From: Flavobacteriaceae bacterium UBA3159
Lineage (GTDB): Bacteria > Bacteroidota > Bacteroidia > Flavobacteriales > Flavobacteriaceae
Direction of reading: 5' to 3'
DNA: 22,353 nt
Assembly: GCA_002364535.1 (NCBI GenBank)
Contig: DEYL01000014.1
Span: forward strand, 1-22,353
The notes under the pieces were generated by a model. It was not told the DNA's origin. It searched no databases and saw only the letters and a list, made by a program, of their open reading frames with translations. The position numbers and the translations under genes are program-made. Below, piece by piece: positions 15,299 to 21,731 of this stretch. How positions within the stretch are numbered: the stretch's first letter is position 1; each line of letters starts with the position of its first letter.

Positions 15299-15793
15299 AT
15301 GAAAAAAAACATTATACTTTATCTTTTTGTATTTACTGCTTTGATCCTCATTTTTCAATTGGTCAACTCCAATAGGGTATTTGAAGATTTGGAGGGAAAA
15401 TGGATCGATACAAAAGCCCGTAACGAAGAATTAAAAGACTCTTTATTTAAGCTGCAGATACGCTTGGAGGAACAAAATGATTTTAATTTGGAGGAGAATG
15501 AATATGCTTTGCGGTATTTTGAAAACCTAAGCATTCAAAACATAGCCAGCCATGTTAAAGACCAGCTTTATGAAACCAACTTGTTACGTGAAAAAAACGA
15601 CCTGATCCCCTATGCTGCTATGGGTCGTACTTTTTTAATCAATAAAGTAAAGGTGCTCAATCACCAATGGATCATAGCGGATTTTTCGGATGGAACCCAT
15701 TGGGGAGAAATATTTTTGACCTATCAAATTGATAAAAACGGAGGGCTTAATTTTGAATTGAGGGAGCATTTTATGTACCCTAATCCAGATTAG
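15299..15793 (+). CDS. Membrane-anchored conserved protein of unknown function
   Basis: A 164-residue protein. It has one hydrophobic N-terminal segment (about residues 4-23), likely an uncleaved anchor, followed by a charged coiled-coil-like stretch (about 28-62: DLEGKWIDTKARNEELKDSL and onwards). A compact C-terminal domain then follows with the conserved-looking blocks ALRYFENL, VKDQLYETN, LINKVKVLNHQWIIADFSDG and WGEIFLTY. I recall similar proteins in Bacteroidota annotated simply as hydrolase or hypothetical; no catalytic motif is visible to support an enzyme name. The soluble domain should face the periplasm. It begins 5 nt after the MBL gene, and the last 14 nt overlap the convergent carboxylesterase gene. 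Confidence 0.75.
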   Translation: MKKNIILYLFVFTALILIFQLVNSNRVFEDLEGKWIDTKARNEELKDSLFKLQIRLEEQNDFNLEENEYALRYFENLSIQNIASHVKDQLYETNLLREKNDLIPYAAMGRTFLINKVKVLNHQWIIADFSDGTHWGEIFLTYQIDKNGGLNFELREHFMYPNPD

Positions 15794-16427
15794 TTTTTGA
15801 TATCCATTCCAGCAAATCTCTAAAGTTTTCAGGGGATACATTGTGAGCGTCAGCGTAGGAGTTGAATGTGACCTTGGGGTTATTCATTCTTAGTTCGTTT
15901 ACACTTGACTCGGCCCAATCATAGGGAACTGTCGGGTCATTGGTGCCATGAGAGGCGTAGGCCAAAACATTTTGGTATTCCTTTAAGGGGTTTTCCAAAA
16001 GTTGCGTATTGATGTATCCACTCATACATATGACTCTTCTGAATCGATCGGGATGATCCAACAAAAGTGACCAACTCAATATGGCGCCCTGGCTAAACCC
16101 CATTAAACTTATGTCTTTGGAGTTTAAATCATATTCATTGATAAAATTTTCCAATTGCTCTGTGATGGTGACCAGTGATTTCTTGGCTTCTTTAAGGTCA
16201 GACCATTTGTCCTGTACGGCATCGAAATGGATCGAATACCAAGCTTTTCCTCCGAAAGGAGTATCCAAAGGGGCTTCGAGTGAAATAATAGTAAGCTGTT
16301 CCGGTAAATACCTTGCAAAAGAGAAAAGATCATCGGCATTGCTTCCATAGCCGTGTAAAAGGAATATGCAGGGGTGTGGAGCGACACCGGTAGTTGCTTT
16401 TCTGATTCTATAGGATAACATGCCCAT
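15780..16427 (-). CDS. Alpha/beta hydrolase, phospholipase/carboxylesterase family
   Basis: A 215-residue cytoplasmic serine hydrolase of the YpfH / acyl-protein thioesterase-like family. The oxyanion loop is HGYGSNADDL (25-34), the nucleophile elbow GFSQG with S112, the acid D164 in HGTNDPTVPY and the base H195 in DAHNVSPEN, giving a complete catalytic triad. Length is typical. Substrates in this family are short-chain carboxylic or thioester bonds, so the true substrate is unknown. Its ATG overlaps the stop of the dihydroorotase-like gene as TAATG, so the two are translationally coupled. The 3' end overlaps the convergent anchored-protein gene by 14 nt. A second Met at residue 3 is an alternative start, but the first is favoured by the overlap. 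Confidence 0.9.
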   Translation of the reverse strand: MGMLSYRIRKATTGVAPHPCIFLLHGYGSNADDLFSFARYLPEQLTIISLEAPLDTPFGGKAWYSIHFDAVQDKWSDLKEAKKSLVTITEQLENFINEYDLNSKDISLMGFSQGAILSWSLLLDHPDRFRRVICMSGYINTQLLENPLKEYQNVLAYASHGTNDPTVPYDWAESSVNELRMNNPKVTFNSYADAHNVSPENFRDLLEWISKTNLD

Positions 16428-17683
16428 TAATCGTTTAGTGTAAGCACTCCATTGTTAAAACTGCCCAAAACTTTTCCTTGCAATTCTATGCCTAGATAGG
16501 GGCTGTTTTTTGAGGTTGATTTTAAATCTTCCTCACTGTAGCGATACGATTTTTCGGGATCGAAGAGGGTTAAATCTGCCGTTGCTCCAACAGCAATGTT
16601 AGGTTTAGGAATCCCAAAACACTTTACTCCACGGGTGATGAAACTCAAAACCTTGTCAAGTGGAAAAACTTTGTTGAGCATACCAAAGCAACTTTCCAGT
16701 CCCAAACTACCGGCAGCCGCATTTTCAAACTCCAGTTTTTTGTATTCGATATTCATGGGTTCGTGCATACTGCTGATCATGTCAATGCTGCCTTCCAATA
16801 ATCCCGCTCTGAGTGCTTGTTGATCTGTTTTGGATCGTATGGGCGGGTATACTTTAAAATTTGGGTTAAAATTTTCAAGTTCTACATCTTCAAAGATCAG
16901 TTGTGGTAATCCAACGCTGCAACTAACGTTTAGTCCTTGTTTTTTTGATTTTCGGATCAAATCTAGTCCTGCCTCGGTACTGATATTGGGCAGGTGGAGT
17001 TTTCCTCCGGCATATTTTAAAATTTCAAGGTCTCTGGCAATTTGAACCGACTCGGCCATGGAAGGGATACCTTTCATACCAATTCGGGTACTGGTGATGC
17101 CTTCGTGCATCACACCATTACCTGCTAACTCTTTATTCATGGGGTGTGAGATCACTATTCCCTCAAAACTTTGACTGTACTGAAGTGCAATCTTAAGTAA
17201 ATTGGCCTTTTGAATCGGATGCTTGTGATCCCCAAAGGCAATAGCTCCCTCATTAAACATATCGTAGAGAGAGGCCATTTGATCTCCTTTGGATTCTATC
17301 GTTAGTGCTCCAATGGGATATAATGATGTGGTATTTCCCCTGGTCATTTTGATCAAATGTCCAATGATGGATTTGGAATCCGGAATGGGATAAGTGTTGG
17401 AATTGAGTAATATTTTGGTGAAACCCGATCGTGCCGCTACTTCCAAACCATTCGAAAGCGTTTCCCTTTCCTCGTATCCCGGTTCGCCAAAAGAGACACC
17501 ACTGTCAAACCAACCACAAGATACGTGGAGATTTTCAAATGCATAGACTTGAGTTTCTTTGTCGTACTTTATATTGTCACCAATTTCGGTGATGACTCCC
17601 GCTGAAATTAAAATGTCTTGATCAGTAGAATGATGGGGACTTTGAGGATTTAGAACTGTAGCATTTTTTAGAAGTATCTTCAT
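16427..17683 (-). CDS. Dihydroorotase-like amidohydrolase lacking metal-binding residues (probable pseudoenzyme)
   Basis: A 418-residue protein of the class I dihydroorotase group, recognised by KNATVLNP at the start, EPGYEERETLSNGLEVAARSGFT near 67-89, NGVMHEGITSTRIGMKGIPSMAES near 189-212 and VGATADLTLFDP near 365-376. The active enzyme would make dihydroorotate from carbamoyl-aspartate in pyrimidine synthesis. Most key residues have changed. The H-x-H metal pair of DxHxHLRxPG reads D60-S-G62-V-S64-F-G-E-P-G. The second His of H-x-x-H-x-S is N233. The TPHHL segment reads GLPQL. The catalytic Asp of ATDHAPH is M306 (SSMHEPM). H180 and D152 remain. Such non-catalytic homologues, like PyrC' of Pseudomonas, can support aspartate transcarbamoylase; no pyrB is nearby. 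I chose the ATG at 17683; a TTG at 17704 adds 7 unlikely residues. Confidence 0.85.
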   Translation of the reverse strand: MKILLKNATVLNPQSPHHSTDQDILISAGVITEIGDNIKYDKETQVYAFENLHVSCGWFDSGVSFGEPGYEERETLSNGLEVAARSGFTKILLNSNTYPIPDSKSIIGHLIKMTRGNTTSLYPIGALTIESKGDQMASLYDMFNEGAIAFGDHKHPIQKANLLKIALQYSQSFEGIVISHPMNKELAGNGVMHEGITSTRIGMKGIPSMAESVQIARDLEILKYAGGKLHLPNISTEAGLDLIRKSKKQGLNVSCSVGLPQLIFEDVELENFNPNFKVYPPIRSKTDQQALRAGLLEGSIDMISSMHEPMNIEYKKLEFENAAAGSLGLESCFGMLNKVFPLDKVLSFITRGVKCFGIPKPNIAVGATADLTLFDPEKSYRYSEEDLKSTSKNSPYLGIELQGKVLGSFNNGVLTLND

Positions 17684-17753
17684 TAACAAACCACTATGGT
17701 ACAAAAATATAAAATCAGGAGTAAAAAAAGCTTGATAGGTGACCTATAATATT

Positions 17754-18512
17754 TTAGAATTTTTCAAAGGCACCCAATCCAAAGAGAGCAAAGTCATATT
17801 TTACAGGGTCTTTTCTATCGAACTTTCTAAGCTTGGTATCCAGTTCAAATAATGCTTTAGCATCGTTCTGTTTTCTTTTTAAAAGACCCAGTTTTCGGGC
17901 TACATTTCCGGTGTGTACGTCCAAGGGGAGGGATAATTCCGAAGTTGAGACATCTTTCCAAATCCCAAAATCAACCCCTTTTTCACCGGATCTCACCATC
18001 CAACGCAAAAACATATTGATCCTTTTGGCAGCAGATCCTTTTTGGGGGTCAGAAACGTGTTTTTGTGTTCTTTGGAGGTGATCGAGTTCAAAAAAAGTTT
18101 TCTTAAACCGATGAATGCGTTCTTGAAGATTGATTTTTGATGACGAAAAAAGTCTTTCCAGACCCCCGTAATTGATATAAATATTTTTCAAGGCACTGAT
18201 AAAATAAATCAAGTCCTGTTCGTTAAAGGTCCGGTGAACAAACCCCTTAAATCTTTTAAAATCTTTTTTTTGATGATTAAGGACAAAATCATAAGGGCAG
18301 TCATCCATCAAATCCATCATCTTTCGGGCACTTTTCAAAATACTCACCCGGTTTCCCCAAGCTATGGTAGCACTGAGAAAAGCAGCAACCTCTACGTCCC
18401 TTTTTTTAGAAAATTGGTGAGGAATCTGAATCGGGTCGTGGGCTATGAATGCAACGGATTCGTATTGTTGGGCTTTAAAATCCAGAAAAGATTGCAGTTC
18501 TTTAGGATTCAT
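17754..18512 (-). CDS. TIGR02757 / DUF2400 family protein
   Basis: A 252-residue cytoplasmic protein of the TIGR02757 family, common in Bacteroidota and of unknown function. Characteristic blocks are HDPIQIPHQFSKKRDVEVAAF (25-45), FLSATIAWGNRVSILK (45-60), FVHRTFNEQDL (91-101) and KGSAAKRINMFLRWMVR (158-174). The segment LPLDVHTGNVARKLGLLKR (195-213) resembles the Asp-containing strand-turn of HhH-GPD DNA glycosylases (compare PVDTHIHR in the Nth of this window), which suggests a distant link to DNA base-excision folds; this is inference. The ATG overlaps the LolD stop as ATGA, so translation is coupled. A 70-nt gap then precedes the dihydroorotase-like gene, long enough for a promoter, but only a partial -7-like element is seen there. 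Confidence 0.88.
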   Translation of the reverse strand: MNPKELQSFLDFKAQQYESVAFIAHDPIQIPHQFSKKRDVEVAAFLSATIAWGNRVSILKSARKMMDLMDDCPYDFVLNHQKKDFKRFKGFVHRTFNEQDLIYFISALKNIYINYGGLERLFSSSKINLQERIHRFKKTFFELDHLQRTQKHVSDPQKGSAAKRINMFLRWMVRSGEKGVDFGIWKDVSTSELSLPLDVHTGNVARKLGLLKRKQNDAKALFELDTKLRKFDRKDPVKYDFALFGLGAFEKF

Positions 18513-19180
18513 GAAACGATCTTCCCGTCTTTTAGCATAATTTTTCGATCGGCCATGTTCGCCAATGCCTCATTGTGTGTTACAATTACAAAAGTACAAC
18601 CGGTTTGATCCCTCAGTTTGAAGAAGACTTCATGCAAGGAGGTGGCATTCTGAGAGTCTAGATTACCACTGGGTTCATCGGCAAAAACAATCTTTGGATC
18701 ATTGATTAAGGCACGGGCAACGGCAACACGCTGTTGTTCTCCACCAGATAATTCTTGTGGTTTGTGGTGGATTCGATCCGAAAGCCCCATTTGAGCCAAT
18801 AATCCTATGGCCTTTTGTTTTAGTTTTTGACTATTATTTTTTCCTATCCAACCAGGCATACATACATTTTCAAGGGCTGTAAATTCTGGAAGCAGTTCGT
18901 GAAATTGAAATATAAAACCCAAATGTTGGTTTCTGAATGCCGCCATTCGCGTTGGATTCATTTTTTGTATGGCTGCACCTTCAATTTCTATCTTAGTTTT
19001 TTCGTTGGGATCAGCAGAGTCAAGGGTGCCCAATATTTGTAAAAGGGTTGTTTTTCCCGCACCAGAAGGGCCTACAATAGCAACAATCTCACCGGATTCT
19101 ATCTTAAGATCAATTCCTTTAAGTACGGACAAATCGCCATAACTTTTAAAAATTTCACTGCAAGCAATTCCTTTATTCAT
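18509..19180 (-). CDS. ABC transporter ATP-binding protein, LolD-like
   Basis: A 223-residue ATPase of the LolD/MacB/FtsE group of ABC transporters, which power lipoprotein release or efflux with a separate FtsX-like permease. Walker A is GPSGAGKTT (37-45), the Q-loop glutamine is Q92, the signature is LSGGEQQRVAVARAL (144-158), Walker B with its glutamate is IVFADEPSGNLD (164-175), and the switch histidine is H202. The full cassette is present. No permease gene is adjacent: downstream is the TIGR02757 gene, overlapping by 4 nt, and upstream is the divergent msrA. Its partner must be encoded elsewhere, as is common in Bacteroidota, where lolCDE genes are scattered. The name LolD is plausible, but MacB-type cannot be excluded on sequence alone. 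Confidence 0.9.
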   Translation of the reverse strand: MNKGIACSEIFKSYGDLSVLKGIDLKIESGEIVAIVGPSGAGKTTLLQILGTLDSADPNEKTKIEIEGAAIQKMNPTRMAAFRNQHLGFIFQFHELLPEFTALENVCMPGWIGKNNSQKLKQKAIGLLAQMGLSDRIHHKPQELSGGEQQRVAVARALINDPKIVFADEPSGNLDSQNATSLHEVFFKLRDQTGCTFVIVTHNEALANMADRKIMLKDGKIVS

Positions 19181-19267
19181 GCTTTAAAATTAGTTTTTTA
19201 AAAACAATATCCATTTAATCAATCCTTCAATTTTCTTTTTTGTTTAATCCCAAATTATTTTGTTCAA

Positions 19268-19283
19268 TAAATTTGTATATTTG
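19268..19283 (+). promoter_or_regulatory. Candidate -7 elements upstream of msrA
   Basis: TAAATTTG (19268-19275) and TATATTTG (19276-19283) are adjacent matches to the Bacteroidota TAnnTTTG element, 17 nt upstream of the msrA GTG start. No TTG lies at the best -33 distance. Start sites here would give a short leader of about 10-18 nt. Confidence 0.45.
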
Positions 19284-19300
19284 ATAAACAAAATAAAAAA

Positions 19301-19831
19301 GTGATTAAACAAGCATATTTTGCAGGTGGATGTTTTTGGTGTACAGAATCAATTTTTCAAAGGGTTAGAGGTGTTATAGAGGTCATCCCAGGTTATATGG
19401 GAGGACACATAAAAAATCCTACATACAGAGATGTTTGTAATGGAAACACCGGCCATACAGAAACCATAAAAATTCTATATGATCAGGATTTGGTGTCTTA
19501 TGGTGAGCTTCTCGAGATCTTTTTTATGACCCATGATCCAACCACGCTCAACCGGCAGGGGAATGATGTGGGATCTCAGTATCGCTCTGCTGTTTTTTAC
19601 AATAATTTTGAAGAAAAAATCCAAATTTTTGATTGTATCAGTCGGTTAGATAAAGAAGGTGTTTTTGAAAATCCCATTGTTACAGAAGCTAATAATGAAA
19701 GCTCTTTCTACCAAGCCGAGATAGAACATCACGATTATTATAATCAAAACACAGAACAACCTTATTGTCAATTTGTAATCAGTCCCAAGATCAAAAAGCT
19801 CGAATCAATTTTTAATCAATACACTATATAA
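19301..19831 (+). CDS. msrA: Peptide-methionine (S)-S-oxide reductase MsrA
   Basis: MsrA reduces methionine-S-sulfoxide in proteins and as free amino acid, using thioredoxin. The 176-residue sequence shows the family block FAGGCFWCTESIF, with catalytic C11 and a second Cys at C14, and then GYMGGHIKNPTYRDVCNGNTGHTETI, DPTTLNRQGNDVGSQYRSAVF and EHHDYYNQN, all typical. No MsrB domain is fused. The start is GTG at 19301; there is no in-frame ATG upstream, and the sequence before it is A-rich, as expected of Bacteroidota initiation regions. folE begins 2 nt after its stop, so the two form an operon. It belongs with bcp as a repair-of-oxidation gene but is not in its operon. A GTG start with a candidate promoter at 19268-19283 is consistent with a short leader. 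Confidence 0.95.
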   Translation: MIKQAYFAGGCFWCTESIFQRVRGVIEVIPGYMGGHIKNPTYRDVCNGNTGHTETIKILYDQDLVSYGELLEIFFMTHDPTTLNRQGNDVGSQYRSAVFYNNFEEKIQIFDCISRLDKEGVFENPIVTEANNESSFYQAEIEHHDYYNQNTEQPYCQFVISPKIKKLESIFNQYTI

Positions 19832-19833
19832 TA

Positions 19834-20427
19834 ATGAATGACAATTTCAATATCGACACTTTCCCCATCACTGATGAGATTAGAATTAACTTTTCTAAAA
19901 TCATCGATCTACTGGGGGAGAATACCGATAGAGAAGGTCTTGAGAAAACCCCTATGCGCGCCGCAAAAGCCATGAAATTTCTCACTGAGGGCTATGAAAA
20001 AGATCCAAAACAAATTTTACAAAGTGCCGTGTTCAACGAAGATTACAATGAAATGGTCATTGTTAAAGACATTGAACTCTATTCACTTTGCGAACACCAT
20101 ATGTTACCATTTTTTGGAAAAGCACATATCGCATATATTCCCAATGGTAAAATTGTAGGTTTGAGTAAAATTCCCAGAGTAGTGGATGTTTTTTCCAGAA
20201 GATTACAAGTTCAAGAGCGACTCACGGAGCAGATACTGGACTGCATCAACGAAACATTACAGCCTGATGGAGTTGGTGTTGTCATTGAAGCTTCTCACAT
20301 GTGTATGATGATGAGAGGGGTTCAAAAACAGAACTCTACCACCACCACTTCAGGTTTTAGAGGATCTTTCAAGGAAAGAGATACCCGAAACGAGTTTTTA
20401 AAACTGATTACCTCAAATTTGAGCTAA
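19834..20427 (+). CDS. folE: GTP cyclohydrolase I FolE
   Basis: FolE converts GTP to 7,8-dihydroneopterin triphosphate, the first step of folate (and of biopterin or queuosine precursor) synthesis. The 197-residue sequence shows GENTDREGLEKTPMRAAKAM (28-47), the zinc-site region SLCEHHMLPFFGKAHIAYIP (84-103) with C86 and H89 as ligands, GLSKIPRVVDVFSRRLQVQERLT with the conserved K and R, and EASHMCMMMRGVQKQNSTT with zinc ligand C157. Length and motifs are normal. It starts 2 nt after msrA and ends in a 4-nt overlap with the convergent DUF6787 gene (CTAA). Pairing with msrA seems incidental to the pathway; no other folate gene is in the window. Confidence 0.97.
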   Translation: MNDNFNIDTFPITDEIRINFSKIIDLLGENTDREGLEKTPMRAAKAMKFLTEGYEKDPKQILQSAVFNEDYNEMVIVKDIELYSLCEHHMLPFFGKAHIAYIPNGKIVGLSKIPRVVDVFSRRLQVQERLTEQILDCINETLQPDGVGVVIEASHMCMMMRGVQKQNSTTTTSGFRGSFKERDTRNEFLKLITSNLS

Positions 20428-20759
20428 TCTTTATTTTTTTTCTCAAAGAGGAACTTTAAACCCATTCTACTTAGAAATTTTTTTTCAAACTCCCAAAAGA
20501 ATTTGAATTGAAAAAAGATTGTGGCAACGACGATGAGCAAGATCTGATAAATGGGAAAGATGATCAATATCCTTAATAGGGTATAAATTACCCTTCCCAA
20601 CGGAACTTCAACAAAGTCTGAAGGTTGAACCCCGAAAAATTCCAACACAGGGGCTGCCAGTTTTGCACTTGCAGACCCTGTGATAGCAAAAACGATAAAA
20701 ATAACAGCCAACTGAGTATTGGATGTTATTCCCCATTTTTTTTTGAGGTTCTTAATCAT
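20424..20759 (-). CDS. DUF6787 family small membrane protein
   Basis: A 111-residue membrane protein of the Bacteroidota DUF6787 family. It begins LKKKWGITSNTQLAVIFIVF, the family's typical basic start and first membrane helix (about residues 14-34). A short outer loop follows, then a long hydrophobic region (about 56-85), which may form one long or two short helices, and an aromatic/basic tail, FFWEFEKKFLSRMGLKFL. Its function is unknown. It lies 7 nt after serA on the same strand and so is probably in the ser operon. Its 3' end overlaps folE by 4 nt. Confidence 0.75.
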   Translation of the reverse strand: MIKNLKKKWGITSNTQLAVIFIVFAITGSASAKLAAPVLEFFGVQPSDFVEVPLGRVIYTLLRILIIFPIYQILLIVVATIFFQFKFFWEFEKKFLSRMGLKFLFEKKNKD

Positions 20760-20766
20760 ATGGGGC

Positions 20767-21717
20767 TTATCCTAGGATTGAAATGATTTGCTCTCCCAGC
20801 TCAACACCGATTCTGTCTTGTGCTTCTAAGGTAGCTGCTCCAATGTGTGGAGTCAAAGATATTTTTGGATGCATCAGCAATTTCACCTCGGGTTTGGGCT
20901 CATTTTCAAAAGTATCCAAACAGGCAAAAGCCAGTTTGTTAGTCTCCAGGGCATCTACCAGAGAAACTTCGTCTACTACGCCACCACGCGCAGCATTGAT
21001 AATGACCGAACCGTCTTTCATCATACCAAACTCTTTTTTACCGATGACATAATCTTTCTGTGCAGGAACGTGTAAGCTGATAAAGTCAGATTGCTCTAAA
21101 ACATTCTCCATAGTGGTGGTTTCGATAGAAACTTTTAGTGATGCTCCGTTGAATAGGGAAACTTCTATTTCGGCAGCATCCATATACTTATCTGTGGCGA
21201 TAACATTCATGCCTACTCCAAGACCTATTTTAGCTACTTCTTGGCCAATTCTTCCGAATCCAATGATTCCAAGTGTTTTACCGCTCAATTCGATTCCTTT
21301 GGCATAGGCCTTTTTTAAACCTTTAAAGTTTGATTCGCCCACAAGAGGCATATTGCGATTGGAGTCGTAAAGAAACCTTACACCACCAAAAAGATGGGCA
21401 AATACCAACTCTGCCACTGAGGAAGAGGAGGCAGCAGGAGTATTGATTACGCTTAGTCCTTTTTCGCGGGCATATTCCACATCAATATTATCCATTCCTA
21501 CACCGCCACGACCAATGATTTTAAGACCCGGACAGGAGTCAATCAATTCTTTTCTTGCAGTAGTTGCACTTCTCACCAAAAGAACTGTAATTTTGTTCTC
21601 ATTGATGTAATTGATCAGTTGTTCTTGATCGACATTGGTAGTGATGACCTCAAAACCGGCTTCAGTTAACACGTCAATACCGGATTGGGAAACACCGTCG
21701 TTTGCTAATATTTTCAT
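20767..21717 (-). CDS. serA: D-3-phosphoglycerate dehydrogenase (short form, no ACT domain)
   Basis: SerA oxidises 3-phosphoglycerate to 3-phosphohydroxypyruvate with NAD, the first committed step of serine synthesis. The 316-residue sequence covers only the substrate- and NAD-binding domains. The Rossmann motif is LGIIGFGRIGQEVAKIG (149-165) with D176 as the NAD-ribose residue. The catalytic trio is R244 in NAARGGVVDE, E273 in TFENEP and H291 in SLTPHIGAAT. It lacks the C-terminal ACT domain that gives serine feedback control in the 400-residue E. coli enzyme, so it is probably not regulated that way. It starts 14 nt after the serC stop. SerC is the next enzyme of the pathway, which strongly supports the assignment over other 2-hydroxyacid dehydrogenases. 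Confidence 0.95.
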   Translation of the reverse strand: MKILANDGVSQSGIDVLTEAGFEVITTNVDQEQLINYINENKITVLLVRSATTARKELIDSCPGLKIIGRGGVGMDNIDVEYAREKGLSVINTPAASSSSVAELVFAHLFGGVRFLYDSNRNMPLVGESNFKGLKKAYAKGIELSGKTLGIIGFGRIGQEVAKIGLGVGMNVIATDKYMDAAEIEVSLFNGASLKVSIETTTMENVLEQSDFISLHVPAQKDYVIGKKEFGMMKDGSVIINAARGGVVDEVSLVDALETNKLAFACLDTFENEPKPEVKLLMHPKISLTPHIGAATLEAQDRIGVELGEQIISILG

Positions 21718-21731
21718 TGTAGATTTATTGA

